A DNA stretch of 64,000 bases from Scortum barcoo (lineage: Eukaryota > Chordata > Actinopteri > Centrarchiformes > Terapontidae). Positions 36,680 to 47,500 of this stretch are shown one piece after another. Position 1 is the first letter of the stretch. Every line of letters begins with the position of its first letter. The stretch is from assembly GCA_023238725.1 (NCBI GenBank), contig CM041550.1, positions 5,837,044-5,901,043 of the forward strand, in the 5' to 3' direction. The notes below the pieces were generated by a model that had not been told where the DNA came from, did not search any database, and saw nothing but the letters and a program-made list of their open reading frames with translations. Made by a program: the position numbers and the translations under genes.

Positions 36680-39201
36680 CATCGACCTGGACGGACACAT
36701 CAAGTTGACTGACTTTGGTCTGTGCACGGGCTTCCGCTGGACGCACAACTCCAAGTACTACCAGAAAGGTGAGGCAGTTTGTGATGATGAAAACGTGTCA
36801 ACACATGCGCACATGATTTAATATGAACTTCTATGAGGATTCAGTGGATTTTATAATCATGCCATGTATATATAACATGTAACAAATACAAATTGTGCAT
36901 TTAGTCAGATCTTTGCATAAGGCCAGCTTGAGTAAGTGTGGGATCATAGATAAAGACACCACTCTTTTCTCTGTGTGGAGTTTAACAGCATTGTTCACCT
37001 TCTTCTGTCTCCAGGGAGCCACGTCAGACAGGACAGCATGGAGCCCAGTGACTTCTGGGACGACGTGTCTAATTGCCGCTGTGGTGACCGGCTGATGACA
37101 CTGGAGCAACGCGCCAACCGGCAGCACCAGCGCTGCCTCGCTCACTCTCTGGTGGGGACACCTAACTACATCGCACCGGAGGTCCTGCTGCGCAAAGGTG
37201 GGTGGGAATAATTACACAGTGTCTGAAATAAAGTGAGAAAAAAAGGCATCAGAGTTTAAATGCTGCAGCTTTAAGTAGAAAACTAAGATAAAATTAATTT
37301 CCTTCCATTTCAATCCTTTGTAGCAAAATGTCCCTTTGCCAAATATGTTTTTATTTTAGGTATTTAGTTTAATTCACTCTTATTCTTTAGAAAATACAGT
37401 TATGAAACAAGTTATGTCATATGTCATATTACTTTTAGTCTTTTTACACATTTATTTTTGTGTTGGCACTTTACAATAAATAAAATCAAACAGTTACTGT
37501 CATCCTGAAAGAAACTGTAGCTCTGTTTTCATCCTACGGTTCATAAATTGTGGAACTGCACATAAAAAGGGCCACAACGTCCACACTGTTGGTCCAGCGA
37601 TAATGTGCACACCCTCAGCCACCTTTGAGGGGCAGCACTTTAACCTCACTTCGTTTCAACTCACTGTGCTGAAGTACAAATACGTCTAATACTGGACTAT
37701 GCACTCACGATGAATCTGATATGTGTGTGTTGTTGTGCAGGTTACACCCAGCTGTGTGACTGGTGGAGCGTGGGCGTCATCCTGTTTGAGATGCTGGTGG
37801 GTCAGCCGCCCTTCTTGGCCCCCACTCCTACAGAGACTCAGATTAAGGTCAGTGAAGAATAAAAATATTCTTCTTTGATTTTAAATAAATAAATAAATAA
37901 ATCACAGACCAGCGGATGAATGAATGTCAGCCTGGTGTCTCTAGATCAGTTCAGTCTCAGCAGAGTAATAAACAGCATATCTGCCTTCATACGTGTTTCT
38001 GGGCAGCTCGCAGGTATGGATGTGACTCAAGTTCACCAAAGCTCTGCAGCTCTCTGTTCAGTTTGTTTGGCCATGTGAGTGCAAAGTCACACCACACCAA
38101 TAATAACCAAATACCCAAATAAATATAATATAAATAAATACCAAATAATAACAGCAGCAAATAAAATGTGAGCATGAAGGTCCCAACGAGAGAAACGCAG
38201 TAAGAGTGCAGTCTGAACCAACGACAGGAAATTGCTCCCAAGTGAGTGGGCTTATACATAATAGACAGATGCAGCGATGAAGCTTTCTGTTTACAAGATT
38301 TTAGTGTCCTTTAGATTTTACTCCTGCCACAGAAGACAGTTACATTTAGTCAGCAACTGAAACAGAAAAGCAAACGCACTCACACACAAAGATCCTCTAC
38401 AAAACAAAACAAAGCTTGTAATTTGAAAAATAAAAAAAACCCTGTTTATAATACATAACATTTTCTGGGCACACCACCTGAGGAACCTTGTGGGATAAAA
38501 GCAAACGCTCCTGAACAGCACGTAAGTTTGGTAAAAAAAAAATAAACGCCACATTTGTATTTGTAGGTGCAGTATTGGTCAGTTACTGTTTCTAAGGTGA
38601 AGAATGAACTTTACCTCAGTATTGTGTCTTTTCCTTCTGCAGGTTATCAACTGGGAGAGCACGCTGCAGGTTCCCGCGCAGGTCAGACTGAGCCCAGAGG
38701 CCGTCGACATCATCGGCCGCCTCTGCTGCTCCGCCGAGGATCGTCTGGGTGCCAACGGCGCCGGCGAGATCAAGGCTCACCCCTTCTTCACGCAGATGGA
38801 CTTCTCCAGCAACCTGCGGCAGCAACCGGCCCCCTACCGGCCCAAGATCGCCCACCCGATGGACACGTCCAACTTTGACCCTGTGGAGGAGGAGGGCGGC
38901 CCAGGGGCGTGGAGCGACAGCGGCGACGACAGCACCAGGGCCTTGGACTTGCTCTGCTCCCCACACGGGAAGCACCCAGAGCACGCCTTCTACGAGTTCA
39001 CCTTCCGCAGGTTCTTCGACGACAACGGCTGCCCCTTCCGTTACCCGAAGCCGCTCGAGGCCAGCGACGGGCCACCGAGCCTCAGCGGAGCAGCGCTTGC
39101 ATGGGCCCAGCGACGAAGAGGACGAACAAGAGGAGGAGGAAGAGGAAGACGAAGAGGAGGAGGGAGAGCAGGGGGAGGGATGTGAGCCGGTGTACGTCTA
39201 G
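22862..39201 (+). CDS. lats2: Large tumor suppressor kinase 2 (Hippo pathway)
   Basis: Lats2 is the NDR/AGC-family Ser/Thr kinase that phosphorylates Yap/Taz with Mob1 as cofactor. Exons: 22862-23227, 33095-33227, 33310-34913, 36018-36245, 36414-36768, 37015-37197, 37741-37847 and 38643-39201, all GT-AG. The start is fixed by MRPKTFP and an in-frame TAG at 22835-22837. Features: UBA domain (VNRQMLQELVNAGCDQ joined to EMAVRALKQTGSRNIEAALEYI, about 108-152), PPPPY motif ending at Y569, Mob1-binding region (FKFYMEQHIENV... to EMSK, about 660-701), kinase domain from about 736 (GIGAFGEV, VAIK-type lysine K765, HRD aspartate 859, DFG aspartate 877), the NDR-type insert, activation loop HSLVGTPNYIAPE, and hydrophobic motif FTFRRFF (Thr about 1112). 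The length is about 1177 residues against 1088 in human; the difference is mainly in the proline/glycine-rich linker. The C-terminus (GCEPVYV) needs one extra base skipped at 39062-39110. Confidence 0.97.
23925..23934 (+). promoter_or_regulatory. TEAD-type motif GAGGAATGTG in lats2 intron
   Basis: Exact copy of the 10-mer found at the lats2 promoter (15725-15734). It contains the GGAATG TEAD core. Whether it is an active enhancer is unknown. Confidence 0.35.
25152..25370 (+). mobile_element. 'ACTCAAGTACT' teleost repeat, copy 3 (left part)
   Basis: Begins with GCAGTGGTGGAACTTTACTC, then 'actcaagtactattttgaggtac', 'cagctccactatatttca' and 'ttactctttactg'. This is the canonical left end of the family; the right part is missing or decayed. 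Confidence 0.75.
26234..26422 (+). repeat. Common fish interspersed repeat
   Basis: 'gtctctgtctgtcctttgat', 'ctcaacaaccgttcaccc', 'gatttcacacttggtgtg', 'gaggaccaaaggaaatgcag', 'gagcggttctccagaaagctgc' follow an order I recognise from many fish genomes. The class is not assigned. Confidence 0.5.
27930..28102. repeat. GA and CA microsatellites flanking a TEAD-type motif
   Basis: A GAGA run at about 27933-27962 and an (AC)n run at 28075-28102 lie on either side of GAGGAATGTG (28016-28025). Confidence 0.8.
28016..28025 (+). promoter_or_regulatory. TEAD-type motif GAGGAATGTG in lats2 intron
   Basis: Third exact copy of the promoter 10-mer, lying in a stretch of complex, non-repetitive sequence between two microsatellites. 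An octamer-like ATGCAAAT lies ~30 bases upstream. Confidence 0.4.
34914..36017. other. lats2 intron, nothing recognised
   Basis: GTGAGA donor and TGCCCAG acceptor. No repeat family or conserved block stands out. Confidence 0.7.
37198..37740. other. lats2 intron, nothing recognised
   Basis: GTGGGT donor and TTGTGCAG acceptor, AT-rich. Confidence 0.7.
37848..38642. other. lats2 last intron, nothing recognised
   Basis: GTCAGT donor and TTCTGCAG acceptor. It holds a short AAAT run near 37887 and no coding signal. Confidence 0.7.
39062..39110 (+). other. lats2: Apparent +1 frameshift near lats2 C-terminus
   Basis: Conserved sequence through FRYPKPLEA is in one frame, while the acidic tail and the vertebrate-conserved terminal VYV (stop at 39199-39201) are in the next. 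The summed coding exon length is 3535, one base more than a multiple of three. Read without correction, the protein ends in an Arg/Gly-rich tail at 39185. Confidence 0.75.
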
Positions 39202-41159
39202 AGCTGACAAGGCTTCCCGAGCGGCGTTCGTCTGTTACTGCTCATCGTTCTGCCTGCGACCCTCCCACCTGCCACTGCTCCTCCTCTGTGTGTGTGTGTA
39301 GAGGTGTGCATGCTACACAGGTGTGTCTCTGTGTGTCTGTGCATATCTGGCATGTGTGATTGTTAAGTTGCAGGAGCAGGACTGATGAACATCGCCACCT
39401 TGTGGAACCCGAAGCGCGCAAGTCCACAATGACTTAAAATACGAAACTCCCGTGATCCGGGACCAAGAAACGACATTGTGTATGTGACTGACTGCATCGA
39501 GGGTGAAGCGTATGCGGTTAGAAGATCAGGACTCGGAGACTGTACAGGTTGAAAGGAGACAGTTGATAGTCTTGGGAATGTAAGGATGTCTGCATCACAG
39601 GCGAGATTTCTAATTTAAGGGCTGCCTCTGGTCCTTCCAGCGGTTTCTCGTCCCATTCCTTCCACCCTCGTGTCTTACGGACGACTGAAACGCCTCTGCG
39701 GTGATCTCCTGACACAGGAGCTACTTCCTGTTCTACCTGAGCTGCTTTACACTCGAGTATCGGACACAGCAAAGTGAAGAGTGCAACCAGTTTACTTGTT
39801 GATGGCAGGGGACGGGGAGGGGAGCACGAGGGGGGGCCAAATGAGCAACACGCCTCTTTCACAGCTGCTGCAAAATAAGCTACAAAGACACATGCATGCA
39901 CGTGCACACACTTACGCACACGTATTCAGTACAGGTTGTGCTCAGTCAAAAAGGGTGAAAAGAGGCCTCCTGGTCTCTGCAGGTAGATTTAAGCGTCCAT
40001 ATTGACGTTTCAAGAATTGGGCTCGGACGTGATGCGTGAACGAATTCACCCACAGAGAGAAAATGAGTCCCTTTTGGCAGCATTCAGTTTTTAAATTTTA
40101 TATATTTCTGTGTCTTCAGTCCAGATATCTGCATTTGTGGCAGATCCACCTTCAAACATCCAACTCACGTCAACTTTAAAAATATCTTCGGTTGCTCCTT
40201 CTGTCTTATCTCACTCACAACTGCCTCATTTTGTGCCAACTGTAGTTCAGTGTAATGATTTGTCCTAAACGTGGTGCCTGATCACTCTTCCCTCAGAGGT
40301 TGCTGTTACAATTATCCCTGCGTGTTCATAAAGTGCTTCCTGTTACTGATTCTCTATTGTGACAGAATATTTCAAAGCTCACCTCCAAAACAATCCTCAA
40401 CCTACACGGGCACAAAGAGCATGTGTAGAGTTGATATACGTCTCTAGAAATCCGTTCTGTTGTAGCCAGATCCAAGACTGAACCAGTGTAGTATTTATCA
40501 AGCCCAAGCCTTGCTAAAACCAGAGATTTCACTGACAAAATTACAGGAAGAATTGGACCAGGTGAAAAATGTTCTTGCTTTTAAATTATACTTCTTGTTT
40601 ACCGAGTTCTAGTGACAGAACAGACGAATAAAATGAAACTGATTCAAGAAAAATCCGAGCCGACCTGGACGGGCCTGAACCTGTCGGGTCGGATGGGGGT
40701 GAGTTCGTTGCTGACTGAGAATCAAAGCTCTAATACACAAACACACACGCACACATACACACACATTCACCAAGATGCACAATTTTTACAGCTATTTTGC
40801 AAAGATCATTGTAACTTAACCAGCCTCCTCTGTCTTGCGGAGGCAGTCATGAAAACACAAAGCGACATGTTCTTACAACAGCAAACGTGATAGTATGACT
40901 ATGTGCAATACGAAAAAAAATACGTTATATATAGTTTTCTAAACACTTAATATCCTTTTTGAACGTCTAGTACTGAAATGTACAAATATATTGGTTTATA
41001 TATATTTTCAGTTACAACATGCTGCTTATTATTGTGGTTAATATTATTTACATTATTATTATTATAAGTGTTATTACATGTGTACCTGTTTTTGTTATGG
41101 CTTAAAGAAGTGTTTGCATAATTGCCAGGTGTGCTTGGGGTTTCGAAAGTAACCGTGTG

Positions 41160-41290
41160 CCTTTCTAGTTGAATGTTGGAGCGCGTATCGCCGCTCGACG
41201 ACGAAGGAGACGACAGCGACAGTCGGTTGTTTGCAGAACGACGGCGGTAGACCCTTCACCTCCTGCGGCCGGGCTGGTCCGGGCCACAGG
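41160..41290. other. CpG-dense block inside lats2 3'UTR
   Basis: About 130 bases with many CpG dinucleotides (for example GCGCGTATCGCCGCTCGACG) stand out from the AT-rich surroundings. No ORF of interest is seen on either strand. Confidence 0.5.
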
Positions 41291-41873
41291 GGGAGGAGGG
41301 TGCAGAGGATTCGGGTTCGGAAAGAGACGGAACAGAGTAGAATAAATGTCGTGAGAGGAAGAACGAGGCAGGTTGTCTTCAGGAAATGTAATTTGAAAAA
41401 AAAAGAGTGAATAGCTTTCTCTGTTTTACAAAACCGCACATAGTTAAACTTCAACAAAGAGTTAGTGTTTTGGTACATTTTCTTTTATTTATCCGAAATG
41501 ACCGAGTGATGTTTAACTCTGTGCTTTTTACTACAGACCTGTGCCATGTTCTGTATTGGACACGATCACCCAGAACCTTCTTGCTTATTGACAATCAGTA
41601 ACTGCTCTTTGTTTCAGACTGACCTGCTCAGTTAATTAATTAACACCAAACTGTTCCAACAGTATTCTGAATTTGACTTAAAGACTGGGAAAGCTAAAAG
41701 ATGTCAGAACTTTTAAGTGGTTCTCTGATGATGGAAATGTTTGGATCAGCTTTGTTACGGAAGTTTTTTTTTTTATTATTATTTTGCTTGACAATGTATT
41801 GAAAGTTTGTTTTTCTGTAAATGTGCCTTGTGATCTAAAGTGAGCAGCACAATCTTAAACGATTGCCTTCTTA

Positions 41874-41896
41874 TTATCATCATCATCATCATCATC
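41874..41896. repeat. (ATC)n microsatellite
   Basis: About seven ATC units. Confidence 0.9.
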
Positions 41897-43120
41897 TCTT
41901 TTTCACACCTCTTTTGCCTGTTTATTAATTTCGATTTGGGGAAGTTTCACATCGACTCTGGCTCTGTTTACATACAACAAGCTTCTTATTCTAGTCAGTG
42001 ACTCAGTAAATAGACTCGGATAAAGCATAAGTTAAAGGAAAGTGGACAGAACAATAAATCTAAACTCCTGACATCACACACAGATGAGATTTATAATGTG
42101 AAGGTGATGTTTTTCCTTTAAATCCACATGGAAATACCATTTAGATGACATTTTTCCGGTTGCAACACTTCGTTTTGGGAAAGGGAAACAGACTTTACAC
42201 CACTGTGCAATGTTGCAGCTCAGGTCATGTATAAATTTAGAAAGCTGCTGTTCTTTTTTTGATTGAAATTGACTGTTCAGATTTAAATTTCACATCACAG
42301 ACTGACAGATTTGTTGCAGGGATACATAAAAAAACTGATGTGAAAGACCTTCTTGTGTGCTTATTGTCATGAAAGTGTTAAATGGAGGCTTAAAACAGAC
42401 TAAAAGCAGTTTCCTGCATGTAAACACAGTCAGTTTTGCTTGTGAGCTGCCCAGATTAACCAGTCTTCTACAGAGCAGCACCTCTGGATCCATTGTGGAT
42501 AAAGTGCCTTGCTCAAGGGCACCATCATTGAGATTAAGGCATACAGGTGTTGCTCTTTCACTCTTCCCCATCCAGTTTTTCTTCCCACTTCTTTTAAACC
42601 TCTCGTTGACTGCGTTGCCAGTCGACTAGGACGGACTGCTTCGTGAAAAATAGCTTTATAACGAGAGTGTGTGAGTTCCACAAAGTGTGTGTGAGGTGTT
42701 TCCTGGATGTGTTTTTTCTGTTTCTAAGGTTAGAGAGTGACGACTGACAATCTTTGACTGACTTGATATCCTCTGATCTGATTTCTTCACAAGACTTACT
42801 TGTGTATCCTTTTTAAATTTGTATTTTTACTCTAAGGAGCCTCTCGTTGTCTTCGTCGCTCCTTAATGTATGATACAGTTCTGTTACTCTTGAATTTATA
42901 TTTATACAGATATACATATTTTTTGTATCTTCCCCCCCCTTTTTTCAAGCTCCCTTGTGCTAATGTTCAAAAATCCATGTCTACGCAGTATTATAGATGA
43001 TGTAATGTGGACAGCTATCTCTTTTTTTACATTTATGTATGAACTGAGAATTTGTAAAAATGCTTTCACAGTCCTTGTGTGTAAAATGTATGTATAAATT
43101 AAATTAACCAACTTGGACTT

Positions 43121-44430
43121 GAGCTTTATTTCAGCGTGTTAATGTGTGAGCAGAAGGTGATAAATTCACTTTATTAAATGTTATTTTTAGGCCTGTCATG
43201 GGTTGATAGATCATATATTGAATTGGAATATTTTTATGAGAAAAAATCAGTTGTATACCATGAAAATTGAATGTTGTATACATTTGTCATCACTGCTGAC
43301 TAAATTCAGATAAATTCTGTTTTCTCATCCCTTTTATTTGAAAAAGACTTATCTTCCTTTAATAGATAAACACAAATGACGGAGGTCATTAATAATCAGG
43401 GCTAAATTATGATAATTACTTGTACTATAATATTCATACACACAAGCCCATTTACTGTGTTTTATTTATCTTACTTGTCTGACACAACATAAGTACTGAG
43501 ATATACTATGTTTTGAATTCAAAATGTTACTTGGGTAAAAATGCAGAGGTTTTATCAGAAAGATTTACTTAAAGTACTCAGACTGTTAGTATTATGTATA
43601 GTATTGTATTATGACTACTATAATAAAGCCATATCACCACCAATAATAAAACATTTTTATTTGTTGATTATATTTTGTATTGTTAATCAGAATCTGCAAA
43701 GTAATTAGTAATTTAAGTTATCAAGCTAATATAGTGGAGTAAAAAGTTAAATGTTAGCCTCTTAATTAGGATTAGAAGGAGAAAGTAGCACAAAATGGTA
43801 AAATACTCAAGTAAAATACAAATACCTCCTATTTGCACTCTGTAAAGAACATGTGAAAATGTACTTGTGTTACTTTCGACCACTGCCATGCATTAGTATA
43901 AAAACACCTTATATGAAGTGTATACACACACAACCGGGTAGTTTATACTTAAACATCATATTCATTGTCTCTTGTATGAAAACTTTGAGCTGCAGAGGTG
44001 TAGCTGTCAGATAAATGTGGTGGAGCAACAGGTGTCTCCAGTGTACTTTATAGAAATATAAAGTTTGAAAAGGCAAGAGTTCATTTGCAAAAATAGATAA
44101 AATAGCCATTCTTACAATGAATAAACAGCTACAACAGCAGTTTAAATAAATGAATAAATAATAAGTTAAAGAAATAAATAAAATGCATGCAGAGAACTTC
44201 AAATATAAAGTACAAGAACATCAAATGATGTACAGTTAATTATTAACTTTGATTATTTGTACTTGTCTGACTTAACTATAGTTTGTTATTTAAATATTTG
44301 CCCAATACAGACAAAGAAAATATTTTATTTACAATCTGAGCTTCTTAAATGTACTTCTCGTGATATTTTTACACTTAAAAAAAGGACTTTAAAATCACTA
44401 ACTTCTACACGCGCACGTTTCTGCGTCCTC
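43121..44430. other. lats2-xpo4 intergenic region
   Basis: AT-rich sequence containing the inverted 'ACTCAAGTACT' element. No gene is recognised. Confidence 0.6.
43490..43892 (-). mobile_element. 'ACTCAAGTACT' teleost repeat, copy 4 (inverted, near full length)
   Basis: On the minus strand it starts with GCAGTGGTCGAAAGTAAC (right edge near 43890), then the 'tacttgagtattttacca' block, 'tactccactata', 'tttgcagattc' and 'gtactttaagtaaatc'. The order matches the other copies. Confidence 0.75.
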
Positions 44431-44566
44431 TCCGGATTACGTCACTCGCCGCCAGCACACGCGCCGCAGCCGTTGGCGTCGGGTTGAACCCTCGCGCCGC
44501 GTCGGGTACCCGGCAGCGCCGTCATCCCACAATGCAGAGCGCATGGCGCGTCATTGGAGAGGGACG
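44431..44566 (+). promoter_or_regulatory. xpo4: xpo4 promoter/5'UTR: CRE-like and ZNF143/THAP11-like motifs
   Basis: A CpG island immediately upstream of the xpo4 ATG. TTACGTCA at 44437-44444 is CRE-like. CCCACAATGCA at 44526-44536 resembles the 3' part of the ZNF143/THAP11 (SBS) promoter motif. The transcription start is not defined. Confidence 0.55.
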
Positions 44567-44570
44567 ATGA
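44532..44570 (+). CDS. Short uORF overlapping the xpo4 start
   Basis: ATG at 44532 opens a 12-codon frame whose TGA (44568-44570) overlaps the xpo4 start in an ATGA arrangement. Whether it lies within the transcript depends on the unknown start site. The ATG context is not strong. Confidence 0.3.
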   Translation: MQSAWRVIGEGR

Positions 44571-47500
44571 TGGCGGCGGTCGGTGCACCAGAAGTGATCA
44601 CACAGCTGGAGAGCGCTGCCAAAGTTTTAATGGTGAGAAAACCCGACGCGCTTTTCTTCTCCGCGAGGGGGGCGAGCGCGCGCGCGGCTCTGCGTGAACC
44701 CGGTACCCGGGTGGAGCCCGGCGCGCGGCGACGGTAGTTCGCCTGTTCCAGGTTTTTGTTGTTGAAATGTGTTCAGTTTTTTTTCCTTTTTTTATAGAAG
44801 ATGCGTGGCGGCTTGCCGTGTGCCGCCTCCATCCCGCACAAACCCGCACAGACCTCCGTGTTTCGGGTTTAAAACCGGCTCCCTGTCAGCCGTTAACTTT
44901 GCTGGCAGTTGGGGCTGTTGATCCTCTCGTGCTGTAGCTGTTAGCTCCTCATCTAGCCCCCCTGAACCCTCATGTACCCCACATGTTTTACCCCCTTCTC
45001 CACTGGGGGGTAACAGGCTAACAGTGTGTGCTCAGCAGTGTGTGAATTAGCTAGCTTCTGCCATTTTGCTTTTTGTGTGTTTCAAACTAAATGTGTATTT
45101 AGTTTTCTGTGGCTTCATGTGAACAGTTCAGGGGCAGGTGGTTGTTTTAAGGTGTCATAATTAATTTAATGTGATTTATGTTAGTGTTAACCAGGGCTGT
45201 GGCAATAACTAATAAGTCTCTTTATGTAATATGAAGTGTCTGTTTAACTGCCTATTAGCTCAATATTATGTGTATCTTGCTGCTCTCAGTGTACATACAC
45301 AGATATAAACATACATTCAGGTAAAAACATTTATATTAAACTAACATATACAGACAGAAATATACATAAAAATGTATGTACACATGTAGAAAAACAACAG
45401 TAACACTGGTCGATAGTAAGACTGCATCAGCTAGCTTTATTTTTATACATATATGAGGTGGATGTGATGGTATGTACGTAAATATAGGCATACAAAGTTA
45501 GCATACACATTAAAAAGCTATGTACAGATATAAAATAAATGTATTGAAAAGGCTGCACATATACAAGGAATTTGGTTCTTGTTACTCTTAATTAACATGC
45601 ACAGAAATAGAAAAACATTCAGCTTAAACATGCACGTTAAACTGCTATTTAGAGTATATCCATGTGATGTATGTCCAATAAAAACAATAATAAAATTTGT
45701 TGGTAGTAAGACAATAGTGCAAATGATACTGAAGTAAGTGTAATTACAGCAACAGGTAGATTTTTATACATACATTAAAATATATGAGGTAGGTGGATGG
45801 TGAAGTATGTGACAGGTGAGCATAGGTTTTCATTTGAGTGATATTAACATGATAACACTGTATTTAATAATGAGAAGATATAATTTAAAGGTACAGTGGA
45901 TGATGATGTTTATTGCTAGCTAATTCAATCAGTGTGACATTATATCTGTTTCAGGTTGATTTCATTAAGTGATATAACGCTGCTTTTGATTTCTGACGCC
46001 CACCTTGCTGCAGTGAAGCCATTTGAAGCCACAGCTCAAGGCTAAACTCTGTTGTTTCACTCTGAACCTCATCTCAGACGTGCAGTCATTCTGTTTTAAT
46101 TATTCCTTTTAGTTTGTTTAATGCCTTTTTTACTGAGTGTAGAGGCTGACATGAAATGAGCAGAGAGAGAAAGAGAGAGGATGATCTGCTGATAGTAAGA
46201 AAACAACCCTAACATCCAGTCTTTCCTCTTTTGAATAGTCTTTTGTGTTTTAATCTCAGCTAACCTGTGTTGTCGCCCTGTTAAATATGATACTAACTTC
46301 CCCCTTTAGTACATTTTATTCTGTAAATTTCCTTAGAGCGGATGTAATTCAGAGCTGGACAGTGTGTTGATGTTTATCACCTATTATCTTGTGATTATGT
46401 CTCTATTGTACAATAGGTTGTATAATTTTCTCTCTGCAGCACAAGGCTCTTAATTCAGTATATAATGTGAACAATTTATTCCAAATTACTTGAACAGTGA
46501 AGCGTCTTGACGCTTAATTGTGTTGCGTTTTATTGAGGGCTGTTTGTAATAGTTAGTCTACTCTAGTCTACACTAATCTCTCTACAGCAGTTTTAACAGA
46601 AAACGAACATTATAACCTTCATGAATGTAGGATTTTTTCCAGCACTTGTGTTAGACTCCAACGTTTAAACAAGGATATTAAATGCACATGAGATGCTTGA
46701 AGTAGAGTGTTTCCTCTGTTTTAATGTGAGAAGTTAGTCATCATGATTCAGACTAAATGTCATTGTTTAATTCTGATGTCTTGGATATTGTAATTTTAAA
46801 AAAGTGAACTCTTAATATGTTGATAAAAGATATCAGGTACAGAACCTATTTATTTTTGCCCTGTTGATTGGTTTATTTGGTCCAGTAAAAAACATGTAAA
46901 TATATTGTTATACTCTGATTTTGGACACGACTGACACAATACAACTTCACCTTCACTTCATCAACATTATCAACAAATCGGCTAAGCACATGATTTCCTA
47001 CATCTACACTGACATTGCGAGATGACGTAGCTGTTTCATCAGTTAGATATTTCACCCTCACTGATAATTCTCAGTAACTTGTCCTGTAATCAATTCAGAG
47101 CGGATATTATAATGACATTTTTGTGATTAATAAGACATCAGAACTCTGGAGAAGCCTCCTTGTGTTCAAGTGTTCAGTGTATATAAGTTTAAAGAAACAG
47201 TGAAATATGTATACCAGTAATACATGATATTTATCATAGAGGTTCATGGTCTGTTTTTAAATATTTAGTGTAAAATGTGCACTACAGTGCATCCAGAAAG
47301 TATTCACAACGCTTCACTTTTTCCACATTGTCATTTTCATTTTCATTCAGTCCAGTTTTGATTTGTAATAAAACAATGTGCTTTTTGGTGAAGTTTAAAA
47401 CATCAGTACAGTTTGCATTTATTCCTCGCTGTTACAGCAGTTTGGATCAATACATCCAAATAAACACTTTAGCGTTTCTACTTCAGCTCACAATAAACCC

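Larger units (their letters stand above)
39202..43120 (+). other. lats2: lats2 3'UTR (inferred extent)
   Basis: Long non-coding sequence after the lats2 stop. AATAAA signals lie at 40627, 41341 and 42054, and an ATTAAA at 43098-43103 is followed by GT-rich sequence; the last is my best guess for the distal end. It also contains a CpG-dense block (41160-41290) and an (ATC)n tract (41874-41896). Transcript data are needed to fix the end. Confidence 0.5.

Noticed and set aside
38643..39185. The uninterrupted lats2 last-exon frame ending in an Arg/Gly-rich tail as the true C-terminus
   Set aside because: The overlapping frame ends in the LATS-conserved VYV, and the coding length is one base over a multiple of three; a single-base indel explains both.
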